64,000 nucleotides of DNA from Sphingomonas sp. Leaf67 (GTDB lineage Bacteria; Pseudomonadota; Alphaproteobacteria; Sphingomonadales; Sphingomonadaceae): assembly GCF_001421965.1 (NCBI RefSeq), contig NZ_LMLP01000023.1:124001-188000 (forward strand), given 5' to 3'. The notes beneath the pieces are model-generated. The model worked only from the letters and a program-made list of their open reading frames with translations. It was not told where the DNA came from and made no database searches. The position numbers were made by a program, and so were the translations under genes. Positions 27,084 through 35,999 of the stretch are shown here, in pieces; the first letter of the stretch is position 1; each line of letters starts with the position of its first letter.

Positions 27084-27754
27084 GCAAGCAGCAGGAACGC
27101 GGTCACCGTCAGCCGCCCCTGTGCCGGATCGGCGCTGAGCACCGTATCAGGCGGGATCGCACCGCTGTGGAGCAGCGCACTGCGATAGAGTACCGCCCGA
27201 TTGTAGCGGCTATCGACCATGGAAACCTGTTCGAACCGGTCGGTTGATCCGTCGATATAGGCCGGTGGCGGTGGTGCCGTCGCGACTTCGCCGTTGACCG
27301 CGTCCAGATACGCCGACACCCGCCCGGCATCGATCGTCTCGAACCCGGTGCCGCGATGCCGATAGAACGCGGTACCGCCGCGATCTTCCGTCCCCAGATA
27401 ATGGACCAGCGCGATGCGCGCCGGATCGATGGCATCGAAATGCGGCAGCCGCTGTTCGATGTTCAACGTCGCCGGTGGTGCGGTCACTACCGAAAAACTG
27501 GCGTCGAGCAGCGAAACGCCGCCACGATGATCGAAAACATGCGTCAGGACGTTCGTCAGCGCTGGCCGGATCGCGTGAAAATACGTCTCCGGCAGATCCG
27601 CGCGCACGCCGGGATATTGTCGCCGGGCCGGTTCGAAATACGCCGCGTGGGCAAAGTCGCGCAGGCCGTCCGGATCGGGATGGAAATGATCGACGATCGC
27701 GATCGGCTGTCGCTCGACACCGATGCGTCGCGCGACGATGTCGGGTGCGGTCAT
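27080..27754 (-). CDS. DUF6445 family protein (oxygenase-like)
   Basis: A 224-residue protein with the DUF6445 pattern: IAIVDHFHPDPDGLRDFAHAAYFE at the start, LPHFDAIDPARIALVHYLGTEDRGGTAFYRH in the middle and LYRSALLHSGAIP near the end. The spaced H-x-D and distal His recall the metal site of 2-oxoglutarate/Fe(II) oxygenases, but activity is unproven. Its start overlaps the stop of a halogenase homologue by four bases, the common genomic partner of this family. The 3' end overlaps the convergent glycosidase-like gene by four bases. Confidence 0.78.
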   Translation of the reverse strand: MTAPDIVARRIGVERQPIAIVDHFHPDPDGLRDFAHAAYFEPARRQYPGVRADLPETYFHAIRPALTNVLTHVFDHRGGVSLLDASFSVVTAPPATLNIEQRLPHFDAIDPARIALVHYLGTEDRGGTAFYRHRGTGFETIDAGRVSAYLDAVNGEVATAPPPPAYIDGSTDRFEQVSMVDSRYNRAVLYRSALLHSGAIPPDTVLSADPAQGRLTVTAFLLLA

Positions 27755-29256
27755 GTCGCCCCCATCGCCTGCGCCAGCGCAACGTCGTGAAAAGGCAGGC
27801 TCGGCGCTGCACGGGCGATGACGTCGGCGATCTGACGCACCTGCGCCCGGTTGCCGTCGGCATCGATCGCGTCCGCCAGCGGGTTATACCCCTCCGCCAC
27901 GATCCCCTGACCGTTCAGCACCGCCAGCCAGCTCGCGTCCCGGAACAGTTCGTCGCCGTCGAGGATCAGCCGACCCGACCGGCGATATTGCGCCTCGCGC
28001 GCAACCAGCGTGCCGGGCAATTCCATCGTCCGGCAATGTTGCCATAGCGGTTCGCTATGCCCGCTGGTCGCATGGTAATGGAGGATCAGGAAGTCCTTGA
28101 TCCCGTCCATGTCGCGCGCGAACACGTCGTTGAACCGGTCGGCGAGCGCCGGATCGCAATTGCGGTCGGGGAACAGCGTCAGCAACTTGGTGATGCCGCT
28201 CTGGATCAAATGGATGCTGGTCGATTCGAGCGGTTCGAGAAACCCTGACGATAGCCCGATCGCGACGACATTGTCGCGCCACGGCCGTCGCCGCGTGCCC
28301 GCCGTGAAGCGCAACAGTCGCGGTTCGGCAAGCGCTTCGCCATCCAGATTGCCCATCAGCGTCGCAGTCGCTTCGTCCTCCGACACATAGCGGCTCGCAA
28401 AGACATAGCCGTTGCCGGTGCGGTGTTGCAGCGGGATGCGCCATTGCCACCCGGCGGCCCGCGCGGTCGACCGGGTATAGGGCGTGGTTGCGGGGAGCCG
28501 GGTGCAGGGTACCGCCACGGCCCGGTCACAGGGAAGCCAGTGCGACCAGTCCTCGAACGGCTCACCCATCGCATCGCCGATCAGCAGTGCGCGGAACCCC
28601 GAGCAATCGATGAACAGATCGCCGTCGATCCGCTCGCCGCGTTCGGTGGTCAGCGCGGTGACGAAGCCGGTCTTGCCATCGCGATCGACCTTTTGCAGCT
28701 TGCCCTCGATCCGCCGGACGCCGGCCGCCTCGCTCAATCGCCGCAAATAGGTGGCGTAGAGCCCGGCATCGAAATGATAGGCATAGCCGAGCGTCGACAG
28801 GATCGATCGCGCGTCGCCGACAGGTTTGGCGAAGCGCCCTTGCCTTGCCAGTTGCGCCGCCAGCGACAGCGCCGGCAACGGCACATCCATCCCGTCCGCC
28901 TGCGCCTTCAACCAGCGATGGTGAAAGGCGACGCCCGGCAACGCCGCGCCGAATTGGCCGAAGGGATGGAAATACCGGTGGCCCGGTGCCGTCCAGTCGA
29001 CGAATTCGATGCCCAGCTTGAACGTCGCCTTGGTCGCGCGCAGAAATTCCGGTTCGTCAATACCGATCAGTTCGTTGAACCAGTGGATCGTCGGAATCGT
29101 CGCCTCACCGACGCCGACCGTCCCGATCGCTTCGGATTCGAGCAAGGTGACGTCGACCGCGCTGCCGAAACTGCGCGACAGCGCCGCCGCCGTCATCCAT
29201 CCGGCGGTGCCCCCGCCGAGTATGACGATCCGCCGGATTCGATCTCCTGCTTCCAT
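27751..29256 (-). CDS. Flavin-dependent tryptophan halogenase homologue
   Basis: A 501-residue PrnA-fold flavoprotein. The FAD motif GGGTAGW is at residues 14-20. The Lys corresponding to the catalytic lysine of PrnA is Lys80 ([12 protein letters not shown]). The WxWxIP motif reads [16 protein letters not shown], and [12 protein letters not shown] contains the conserved Glu. All known catalytic features are therefore present. Members in TonB-receptor/sugar loci are usually annotated as tryptophan halogenases without known substrate, and no tryptophan pathway genes occur here. No flavin reductase partner is visible. It is co-translated with DUF6445 downstream. Confidence 0.88.
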   Translation of the reverse strand: MEAGDRIRRIVILGGGTAGWMTAAALSRSFGSAVDVTLLESEAIGTVGVGEATIPTIHWFNELIGIDEPEFLRATKATFKLGIEFVDWTAPGHRYFHPFGQFGAALPGVAFHHRWLKAQADGMDVPLPALSLAAQLARQGRFAKPVGDARSILSTLGYAYHFDAGLYATYLRRLSEAAGVRRIEGKLQKVDRDGKTGFVTALTTERGERIDGDLFIDCSGFRALLIGDAMGEPFEDWSHWLPCDRAVAVPCTRLPATTPYTRSTARAAGWQWRIPLQHRTGNGYVFASRYVSEDEATATLMGNLDGEALAEPRLLRFTAGTRRRPWRDNVVAIGLSSGFLEPLESTSIHLIQSGITKLLTLFPDRNCDPALADRFNDVFARDMDGIKDFLILHYHATSGHSEPLWQHCRTMELPGTLVAREAQYRRSGRLILDGDELFRDASWLAVLNGQGIVAEGYNPLADAIDADGNRAQVRQIADVIARAAPSLPFHDVALAQAMGAT

Positions 29257-29315
29257 GGCGATGTCGTACCGCAGCGTCGCCTGCCGGAAAAGCCTGCCCT
29301 ACTGCGATTACCCGT

Positions 29316-30641
29316 TCACACCGGCAGTCGATAGGGTGCGCGGTAGCGTGGGGTGATCAGCGCATTGGCGTCGGCGTCGCCCGTGAATTGACCCGTCGTC
29401 GCGTCCCAATGGACCTTCCGGCCCGTCCGCCAGCCGATATTGCCCATCTGGCACACGATGGCGGTGTTGGCGGCGGATTCGATCGGGCAGGCGGGGGTTC
29501 GCGTGCGATCCTTGACGCAGGCGACGAAGTCGGCGGTATGGCGGTCGATACCGTTGTCGGTCGATCGGGTGACCGGCACCTCGCGTGTCAGCGGCTTGCC
29601 GTCGCTGACCTCCGGAAATACCTGCCACTGGCTGCGATCCACGACCAGCGTGCCCGTCTCACCGACAAACGCGACGCCGTGATCGCGCCCGCCATAGGGT
29701 CCGTGGCTGATTCCGACCGCGTGTTCCCATTCGACCGAATAGTCGCCGAAATCGAAGATCGCGGTTTGCGTGTCGGGCGTCTCCATCGCCGAGTCCGGAT
29801 AGCCATAGGCGCCGCCCAGCGCACTGACCGATTTCGGCACCGACGCCTTCATGCCCAGCAACGCGATGTCCATCAGATGGACGCCCCAGTCGGTCATCAG
29901 TCCGCCGGCATAATCCCAATACCACCGCCAGCTGAAATGAAAGCGATTGGGGTTGAACGCGCGCGCCGGTGCCGGCCCCAGCCAGCGGTCGTAATCGACG
30001 CCTGCCGGTGTGGCCTGATCGGGCTGCGGCGCGACCCGCTTCATCCAGCCCATATAGGCCCATGCCTTCACCTTGCGCACCCGGCCGATGCCGCCGCCAT
30101 GGACCAGCGCGATGGCGTCGGCCCAATGCTGGTTGCTGCGCTGCCATTGGCCAACCTGTACCACGCGGTTGTGGCGTTGTTTGGCGGCGACCATCGCCCG
30201 GCACTCGGCGATCGAATTGCCCAGCGGCTTTTCGCAATAGGCATCCTTGCCGGCCGACATCGCATCGGTCAGTTGCAGTGCGTGCCAGTGATCGGGGGTG
30301 GCGATGATGACCGCGTCGACCGACCGATCGTCGAGCATCCGGCGATAATCATCATACAGCCGCGGTGCCCGGCCCGATGCCTTCTTCAACTCCGCGCCGC
30401 GTTCGGTCAGGACCCGCGCGTCGACGTCGCACAAGGCGACCGGCAGGACGTCCGCCCCCTTCAGCATCGCGTTCAGATTGGACCAGCCCATCCCCTTGCA
30501 ACCGATCAGCCCGACCTGCAGCTTGTCGTTCGCCGAGGTGCGGCGACGCTGGGCAAAGACTTCGCCGGTCGGCAGGACACTTGCGGTCGAGGCGGCGATG
30601 CCGCCCGCCAACAGGGTGCGGCGGTCGAAGCGGGCGTTCAT
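29316..30641 (-). CDS. Tat-exported Gfo/Idh/MocA family oxidoreductase
   Basis: A 441-residue protein with a twin-arginine signal (FDRRTLLAGGIAASTASVLPTGEVFA), then a Rossmann domain (LQVGLIGCKGMGWSNL), VIIATPDHWHALQ, and the catalytic EKPLGNS motif. The C-terminal domain includes WGVHLMDIALLGM. Exported members keep NAD(P) bound and act on glycosides or sugar derivatives in several bacteria. The ATG at 30641 was chosen for its spacing from GGGAG; an ATG six bases upstream also exists. It is on the same strand as the halogenase and DUF6445 genes, which start 59 bases downstream, so co-transcription is likely. Confidence 0.85.
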   Translation of the reverse strand: MNARFDRRTLLAGGIAASTASVLPTGEVFAQRRRTSANDKLQVGLIGCKGMGWSNLNAMLKGADVLPVALCDVDARVLTERGAELKKASGRAPRLYDDYRRMLDDRSVDAVIIATPDHWHALQLTDAMSAGKDAYCEKPLGNSIAECRAMVAAKQRHNRVVQVGQWQRSNQHWADAIALVHGGGIGRVRKVKAWAYMGWMKRVAPQPDQATPAGVDYDRWLGPAPARAFNPNRFHFSWRWYWDYAGGLMTDWGVHLMDIALLGMKASVPKSVSALGGAYGYPDSAMETPDTQTAIFDFGDYSVEWEHAVGISHGPYGGRDHGVAFVGETGTLVVDRSQWQVFPEVSDGKPLTREVPVTRSTDNGIDRHTADFVACVKDRTRTPACPIESAANTAIVCQMGNIGWRTGRKVHWDATTGQFTGDADANALITPRYRAPYRLPV

Positions 30642-30727
30642 TTCCATCTCTCCCAATATCTTAGGGAGGATGGTAGCCGGAAACGATCGCGTCGCAAGGA
30701 TGCATAGCGTCAGTGGCGCTGGTTGCC

Positions 30728-31264
30728 TTACGAACGGATCAGCCGCTCGATTTCGTGTGCGCGGATCAGCAACATGGTCGGGTCGAACGCCTCGGTGCGC
30801 GGCGTCCGGTCGGCGATGCACAGCGCCCCCAGTGCAAAACCGTTGCGATCAAGCACGGGAACGCCTGCATAGAATCGCACGGACGGCTGCCCGGTCACGG
30901 TGCGGAGCGTGGCGAAGCGCGGGTCGCGCGTCGCATCAGGGACGATCAGGGGTTCGTCGGGACGCTGGACGGTGACTGCGCAAAACGAGTCTTCCAGCGC
31001 GACTTCATAGATATCGGTGCCGACCCCGCCCATAAGGATCTGGCACCGGCCGGTCACGATCGACAGTCCGGCGATCGACGCCTTGTACTCCGCCGCGGTG
31101 AAGCTGACGATCGTCGCCAGTTCGGGGTCACGCACCCGCGTCATCACTCCGCTGCGATCGACAGCGAGATCGCGAACGGCCCGGTCGCCGTCACGATAAA
31201 GCCTGTTCATGCCGGTATTCGGCCAATTCCGAATGCCGCCATGTGCTGAAGGAAGATATGCCAT
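30728..31264 (-). CDS. GAF-domain protein
   Basis: A 178-residue protein that is essentially one GAF domain. Characteristic pieces are VSFTAAEYKASIAGLSIVTGRCQILMGGVGT, FCAVTVQRPDEPLIVPDATRDPRFA, and VRFYAGVPVLDRNGFALGALCIADRTPR. Such domains bind small ligands or sense redox state, and no output domain is attached. The ATG at 31264 follows GAGGG at good spacing; an inner ATG at 31210 (MNRLYRDGD) is the alternative start. It is monocistronic by position. Confidence 0.75.
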   Translation of the reverse strand: MAYLPSAHGGIRNWPNTGMNRLYRDGDRAVRDLAVDRSGVMTRVRDPELATIVSFTAAEYKASIAGLSIVTGRCQILMGGVGTDIYEVALEDSFCAVTVQRPDEPLIVPDATRDPRFATLRTVTGQPSVRFYAGVPVLDRNGFALGALCIADRTPRTEAFDPTMLLIRAHEIERLIRS

Positions 31265-31550
31265 TCGCTGCCCTCGCCCGATCCATCCGCGGTACGTCAC
31301 CAGACCAGACCGGTGCGCTCGGTTGATCCTTAACTTACGTGAACACTGGTTAACAAAACGTAAATCGGGATCGGCTGGCATCGATTGCGAAAGAAACGCG
31401 AAAGTAAAAGACAATTTTATTGGTGGAAAAACGAGTTACGATCGGCAGAATATGCTGCGGGTATCGATTTTTAGGATATGCGGCCAGTATTGGCAAGTAT
31501 CGGACGGCGACGACAGGGAGGCATGGCGTCAGACGTCCCGCGCGGATCGT
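31265..31550. other. Relatively AT-rich intergenic region
   Basis: This stretch between the GAF gene and a small minus-strand gene is clearly more AT-rich than its surroundings, notably 31320-31450. No gene, tRNA or convincing hairpin was found. It probably contains the promoter of the GAF gene. Confidence 0.4.
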
Positions 31551-31823
31551 CTATAGCAGGTCGGCTTCTCCGATTATCACCCGTACCACCGCCTGACCGC
31601 GCGCCAGCGCCTTCCCCGCCGAAACGGACAACAGGTCCAGATGCGATTGCGCGACCGCCAACGGATCGTCGAGCACCGGCCGGCCCGCCAGCGCTTCGAG
31701 CGCGCTGTATCGGACTGCGAATGGCTGCAGTTCGCCATCCACGTCCGCGACAAATTCGACCTGATACTTCGCCGGATTGTCGGCAAAGGTCGTCGCATCG
31801 ATCGTCAGTCCCGTATCGCTCAT
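31551..31823 (-). CDS. Small hypothetical protein, possibly DUF1488-like
   Basis: A 90-residue soluble protein. It contains YQVEFVADVDGELQPFAVRYSALEALAG, a two-strand-helix pattern that loosely resembles DUF1488, and ends in a hydrophobic strand AVVRVIIGEADLL. It has no signal peptide or membrane segment. It is divergent from the chemoreceptor gene downstream. No function is assigned. Confidence 0.55.
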   Translation of the reverse strand: MSDTGLTIDATTFADNPAKYQVEFVADVDGELQPFAVRYSALEALAGRPVLDDPLAVAQSHLDLLSVSAGKALARGQAVVRVIIGEADLL

Positions 31824-32035
31824 CGAGTCGCTCCTGATGGCAGCACGCTGGCCGCGGACGATAAGCGCGGCGAGCGTACATCCTGTTCCGCCAAATGGTC
31901 GCGATGGACAGCGTCCGGAGCGTACGGTTGCTGCGAATGCCGAATCGTAGAAGTGACGTTAAATCAGAATCTTCCGCCGTAACCGAAGCGATGCGGGGTT
32001 TTCCGGGCGATATCGCGTTAATTCTTCGTTGGCGA

Positions 32036-33439
32036 ATGAAGGACAGGAGGGCCGCTACCACACCATATCAGCTTCAGGATGATCCGTTGATCCACTGGTT
32101 CAAGGCCGACGCACCCATCCGGGTGAAGTTCGTGATGCTCGCGATCCTGAATGGAGCACTGGCATCGCTGCCGCTCGCCGCCGCGCTGTTATCGCCGCCC
32201 GCGACCGATCCCGCCGCGCCGTTCATCGCAGCAGCGGTGATGGGCATCGTTGCCATCGTGCTGTCGACGCTGATCGCGCGCAAGCTGATCTGCGACCCCT
32301 ATGTCACGACGGTCGTGCGCATGGAGGCACTGGCGGCGGGCGAATTCGCCGCGCCGATCGACTTTTCGGAGTATCGCGATTGCGTCGGACGCATGACGCG
32401 GGCGATGGCGACGTTCCGTGATAACGGCGTCCGGCTGGCGGCGGCATCGGCGGTGCAGCAACAGATGGTCGCATTGCTCGGCGCCGGACTGGACCGGTTG
32501 GCCAGCAACGATCTCAGCCACCGCATCGACACGGCGTTCCCGGACGAGGCCGACCAGTTGCGGCGCGACTATAACCGGGCAATGGCTGCGGTCGCCGATA
32601 CGTTGCAAGCGGTTGCCGCCGCCAGCGACAGCATCAACGAAGGCGCGCTGGATATCAGCCGTGCCTCCGACGCGCTGTCGCAACGTACCGAACAGCAGGC
32701 CGCGAGCCTTGAAGAAACGGCGGCGGCGATGGAGCAGATCACCAGCACCGTCCGCCAGACGGCGAGCGGCGCGGCGCGCGCCAAGGCGGTCGTCGGTCAG
32801 GCACGGGACGAAGCGAACCAGTCCGGTGCGGTGGTCGATCGCGCGATCCACGCCATGGGATCGATCGAACGCGCGTCGATCGAGATCAGCGATATCATCA
32901 GCGTGATCGACGGCATCGCATTCCAGACGAACCTGCTGGCGCTGAACGCCGGGGTCGAGGCGGCGCGGGCGGGCGATGCGGGCAAGGGCTTTGCAGTCGT
33001 CGCCAGCGAAGTCCGCGCGCTGGCGCAGCGTTCCGCCGACGCCGCGCACGACGTGAAGGTCCGCATCACCGCGTCGAGCGAGCAGGTCAACACCGGCGTC
33101 TCGCTGGTCAACGAAACCGGCGACGCACTGCGGCGGATCATGGAGCGGATCGGTGAAGTCAGCACGCTGGTCCACGGGATCGCCGAGTCGTCCGAACATC
33201 AGGCGATCCGCCTGCAACAGGTCAACACCGCCGTTTCCGAAATGGACGGCGTGACCCAGCGCAATGCGGCGATGGTCGAACAGGCGACCGCTTCCGCGCG
33301 GACGCTTGCCAACCATGCCGACCAGCTTGCCGGTCAGGTCGGGCGCTTCAACCTGCCGCGATCCACCGGCCGGTCGGACGCCAGCCATGGCGGCGTCAGG
33401 CTGCTCGACGGCGACTTCCGGAGTAGCCGCGCCGCCTGA
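32036..33439 (+). CDS. Methyl-accepting chemotaxis protein without periplasmic sensor
   Basis: About 467 residues. Two membrane helices (IRVKFVMLAILNGALASLPLAAALL and FIAAAVMGIVAIVLSTLIA) are separated by only about ten residues, so no periplasmic ligand domain exists. Two HAMP-like segments follow, then the signalling coil with the hairpin tip SVIDGIAFQTNLLALNAGVEAARAG and FAVVASEVRALAQRSA, which binds CheA/CheW. No CheR-tethering pentapeptide is at the C-terminus. It may sense cytoplasmic or membrane energy state. No che genes are nearby. The start is uncertain: ATG at 32036, or at 31991 or 31895 for longer forms. Confidence 0.85.
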   Translation: MKDRRAATTPYQLQDDPLIHWFKADAPIRVKFVMLAILNGALASLPLAAALLSPPATDPAAPFIAAAVMGIVAIVLSTLIARKLICDPYVTTVVRMEALAAGEFAAPIDFSEYRDCVGRMTRAMATFRDNGVRLAAASAVQQQMVALLGAGLDRLASNDLSHRIDTAFPDEADQLRRDYNRAMAAVADTLQAVAAASDSINEGALDISRASDALSQRTEQQAASLEETAAAMEQITSTVRQTASGAARAKAVVGQARDEANQSGAVVDRAIHAMGSIERASIEISDIISVIDGIAFQTNLLALNAGVEAARAGDAGKGFAVVASEVRALAQRSADAAHDVKVRITASSEQVNTGVSLVNETGDALRRIMERIGEVSTLVHGIAESSEHQAIRLQQVNTAVSEMDGVTQRNAAMVEQATASARTLANHADQLAGQVGRFNLPRSTGRSDASHGGVRLLDGDFRSSRAA

Positions 33440-33536
33440 TCGACTTTCGCTACCTGCGGCCTGCGCTCGCCGGAGCCGGTTGCGGCCAGATCGCCATGAT
33501 CGACATATGGCGCAGGAACGCAGGCAAGCCGGCAGA

Positions 33537-34535
33537 TCACCCCGCCGGACGCGACGTTTTGGCAAGGCTGCGTTGCAGCCACCGGTCGAACATCTCGACC
33601 CAATGGCCGGCGGGCAGGGTGGCGGGACCGACGCCGAAGCCGTGTCCGCCTTCGGTCAGGAAATGCGATTCGACCGGGCGACCGGCGCGGCGCAGCGCCG
33701 CCATCATCAACAGGCTGTTGTCGGGCACGACCGCGCGGTCGTCCATCGCGTGCAGCAGGAACGTGGGCGGCGTCGTCGCCGTCACATGTTCCGCCGGGGA
33801 TCGCCGCGCGACTGCTGCCGGGTCGGGGTTCTTGCCCAGCAGCTGCGCGGCGGACTGGGCATGGGTGAAGGGTGCGGCGGCGGCGATCACCGGATAGATC
33901 AGCGCCGCGGCATCGGGCCGTGCGTCGATCCGGTCGATGGCGTCGCGCGGTGCATGGACGGCTTGCGCGAAGTCGGTTTCCAGTGTCGCGGCCAGATGCC
34001 CGCCCGCCGAAAAGCCGAGTACCGCGATCTTGTGCGGATCCAGCCCGTCCTTCGTCGCGGCGGCACGGACCATGCGCAGCCCGCGCTGTGCATCCTGCAA
34101 CGGCACGTCGGCCCGGTCGGTCCAGCCCTCGCCCGGCAGGCGATAGGTCAGGACATAGACGGTATAGCCCAGCGCGGTCAGCCGGCCGGCGATATCGACG
34201 CCTTCGTTGCCGATCGACAGGAACGTATAGGCACCGCCCGGAATGACCATCACCGACGCCCCGTTCGGCCGGGCAGGGGTGAAGCGGCGCAGCCCCGGCC
34301 GGTCGATATTGCGCAGGAAGGTCGTGGGATCGTTCGCCGGCACCGCGACCGCCTTGAACCCGCCGCCCGGCGGCGTGCCGGTCCACAACGGCACGAACGG
34401 GGCCGAGGTCCATGCGGCGGGCGGGGCGGGGCGTTCGGCGACGGTCGGGCGCGGTGTCTGTGCCGACCCGGCGGGCGAGAGCATCGCCAGCGCGAACAAC
34501 GATGCGGCACGTAGCGAAAACGAACGAACGGTCAT
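33537..34535 (-). CDS. Exported alpha/beta hydrolase (esterase, BD-FAE/acetylxylan esterase-like)
   Basis: A 332-residue serine hydrolase with a signal peptide (cleavage near SPAGSA-QT). The oxyanion-hole motif is VMVIPGGAYTFLSIGNEG, the nucleophile elbow is GFSAGGHLA, the acid lies around HAMDDRAVVPD, and the base His is in GGHGFGVG. The layout matches hydrolases that deacetylate xylan-type polysaccharides. It is transcribed away from the following amidotransferase gene, with about 200 bases between them, and shows no operon partner. Confidence 0.82.
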   Translation of the reverse strand: MTVRSFSLRAASLFALAMLSPAGSAQTPRPTVAERPAPPAAWTSAPFVPLWTGTPPGGGFKAVAVPANDPTTFLRNIDRPGLRRFTPARPNGASVMVIPGGAYTFLSIGNEGVDIAGRLTALGYTVYVLTYRLPGEGWTDRADVPLQDAQRGLRMVRAAATKDGLDPHKIAVLGFSAGGHLAATLETDFAQAVHAPRDAIDRIDARPDAAALIYPVIAAAAPFTHAQSAAQLLGKNPDPAAVARRSPAEHVTATTPPTFLLHAMDDRAVVPDNSLLMMAALRRAGRPVESHFLTEGGHGFGVGPATLPAGHWVEMFDRWLQRSLAKTSRPAG

Positions 34536-34736
34536 GATGGTAATCCTGTAGAAGTCGCATGCGCCAGCGTGATCGGTGCCGAGAGCACAGCGATCTTGGC
34601 GGCAGCGAAGCGCTTCGCCAAGCCGGTTTCGGGCGCGACCGCGTCGGGTCGGCATCGACCCGATCGGTCCGTGCGAATGCGGCGATTGTATCGGCCGTGC
34701 GTTCGACCGGCCTGCTCCCAGATCAAAGGATGGCTT

Positions 34737-35588
34737 TTGCTGCACTATCTCGTCGCGCAAAGTGAGTTGCCCGAAGAACGCGAGGCACGTCGTGAACGGG
34801 CAGGAAGAAGTGCGGGGGAAAGCTACGCCGCGACTCTCCGGCAGATCGCCCCAGCCGCGGACATCACCCTGATCGCGCCTGCCGATGCCGATGCGCCGGT
34901 TTTTTCAGCCGAGATGGTGCGGCGGTTCGACGGGGTCTTTCTGACCGGATCGCCGATGCACGTGTATGACGCTACGCCGGAAGTCGCGCGGCAATTGGCG
35001 TTCATGCGCGCGGTGTTCGCGTCGGGCGTACCGTCGTTCGGTTCCTGCGCCGGACTGCAGATCGCGGTCGCGGCGGCAGGTGGTCGGGTGCGAAAAATGC
35101 CGAGGCGGATGGAGGCCGGCATCGCCCGCGCGATCGTCGCGACCGACGCGGGGCGAGGGCATCCGTTGCTGGCCGGGCGGCCGGCGGCTTGGGACGCCGC
35201 GGCGATCCATGGCGACGAGGTCGAAACGCTGCCGGCGGATGCGGTCCTGTTGGCAGGCAACGCCGTGACCCGCGTTCAGGCCGCCGAGATCCGCCATGCC
35301 GGCGGTGTGTTCTGGGGCGTGCAATATCATCCCGAATTGTCGCTGGAGGAGATCGCGGTCGCGTTGCGGGCGCAGGCCAATGATCTGGTCGAGGGCGGAT
35401 TGGCGGAGGAGGAGGCCGATGTCGCGGATCGTGCGGAGTTGCTCGACCGGCTGCACGGCGAACCCGATCACGGGCCGACGCGGTGGAAGCTGGGGGTCGG
35501 GGACGAACTGGCGGTGGAGGCGAACCGCAGGCGTGAGATCGTCAACTTTCTTGCCCATCTGAAAAAGCTGCGGGACACGGCGGGATGA
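34737..35588 (+). CDS. Class I glutamine amidotransferase-like protein
   Basis: A 283-residue GATase1-fold protein. The nucleophile Cys104 lies in GSCAGLQIAV, and the His-Glu pair in GVQYHPELSLEEI. The N-terminus HYLVAQSELPEEREARR plus GRSAGESYAATL matches stand-alone GMP-synthase-like amidotransferases. Reading from an upstream ATG would add about 55 residues with no family similarity. TTG at 34737, six bases after AAAGGA, fits both the ribosome-binding site and the family N-terminus. Its stop overlaps the start of a truncated deacetylase gene. The ammonia acceptor or peptide substrate is unknown. Confidence 0.82.
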   Translation: MLHYLVAQSELPEEREARRERAGRSAGESYAATLRQIAPAADITLIAPADADAPVFSAEMVRRFDGVFLTGSPMHVYDATPEVARQLAFMRAVFASGVPSFGSCAGLQIAVAAAGGRVRKMPRRMEAGIARAIVATDAGRGHPLLAGRPAAWDAAAIHGDEVETLPADAVLLAGNAVTRVQAAEIRHAGGVFWGVQYHPELSLEEIAVALRAQANDLVEGGLAEEEADVADRAELLDRLHGEPDHGPTRWKLGVGDELAVEANRRREIVNFLAHLKKLRDTAG

Positions 35589-35968
35589 GATGCTTTTTCG
35601 ACCCGTTTTACTGGGGGCATGGCGACGAGCGTGGTGCGGGGGCGGGCATGGGCAGTACGCTCAACCTGCCGTTGTCGCGGGGGACAGATTGGGCCGGGTA
35701 TCGGCCGGCATTGGCGCAGGCGCTGGCGGTGATCGCGGACTGGGGGGCGAAGACGCTGGTCGTGTCGTTCGGCGCCGATACCTATGCCCATGATCCGGTT
35801 GCCGGTTTCGCGCTGGAGACGGCGGACTTCTTGGAGATGGGGCGGATGATCGCCGGGGCCGGGTTGCCGGCGGCGATCGTCATGGAGGGCGGCTATGCGG
35901 TCGAGGCGCTGGGGGCGAATGTCGCGGCGTTCCTGGCGGGCATCGAAGGTGGCGAAGGTGCCACGTAA
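35585..35968 (+). pseudogene. Internally deleted histone deacetylase/acetylpolyamine amidohydrolase-family gene
   Basis: The 127-residue product begins MRCFFD, like the N-terminus of these enzymes, then jumps directly to PFYWGHGDERGAGAGMGSTLNLPL. In full-length proteins this block lies about 200 residues in. The C-terminal half is normal: LVVSFGADTYAHDP, with one zinc ligand Asp, and VMEGGYAV, with the conserved Tyr. The His-His pair and the other zinc ligands are missing, so deacetylase activity is not expected. The frame is open and overlaps the amidotransferase stop (ATGA), which suggests that an in-frame deletion occurred in an operon. A retained non-catalytic role cannot be excluded. Confidence 0.78.
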
Positions 35969-35971
35969 CGG

Positions 35972-35999
35972 CGCATGTACATGCGACCGCAATCGATTG
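35972..35999. promoter_or_regulatory. Two operator-like palindromes upstream of the raffinose/sucrose operon
   Basis: CGCATGTACATGCG (35972-35985) is a perfect 14-base palindrome. Four bases later GCAATCGATTGT (35989-36000) contains the perfect palindrome CAATCGATTG. Both lie 75-100 bases before the transporter start. The second matches the layout GCAA-TCGN-TTG seen upstream of the TonB receptor at 43570. Confidence 0.5.
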
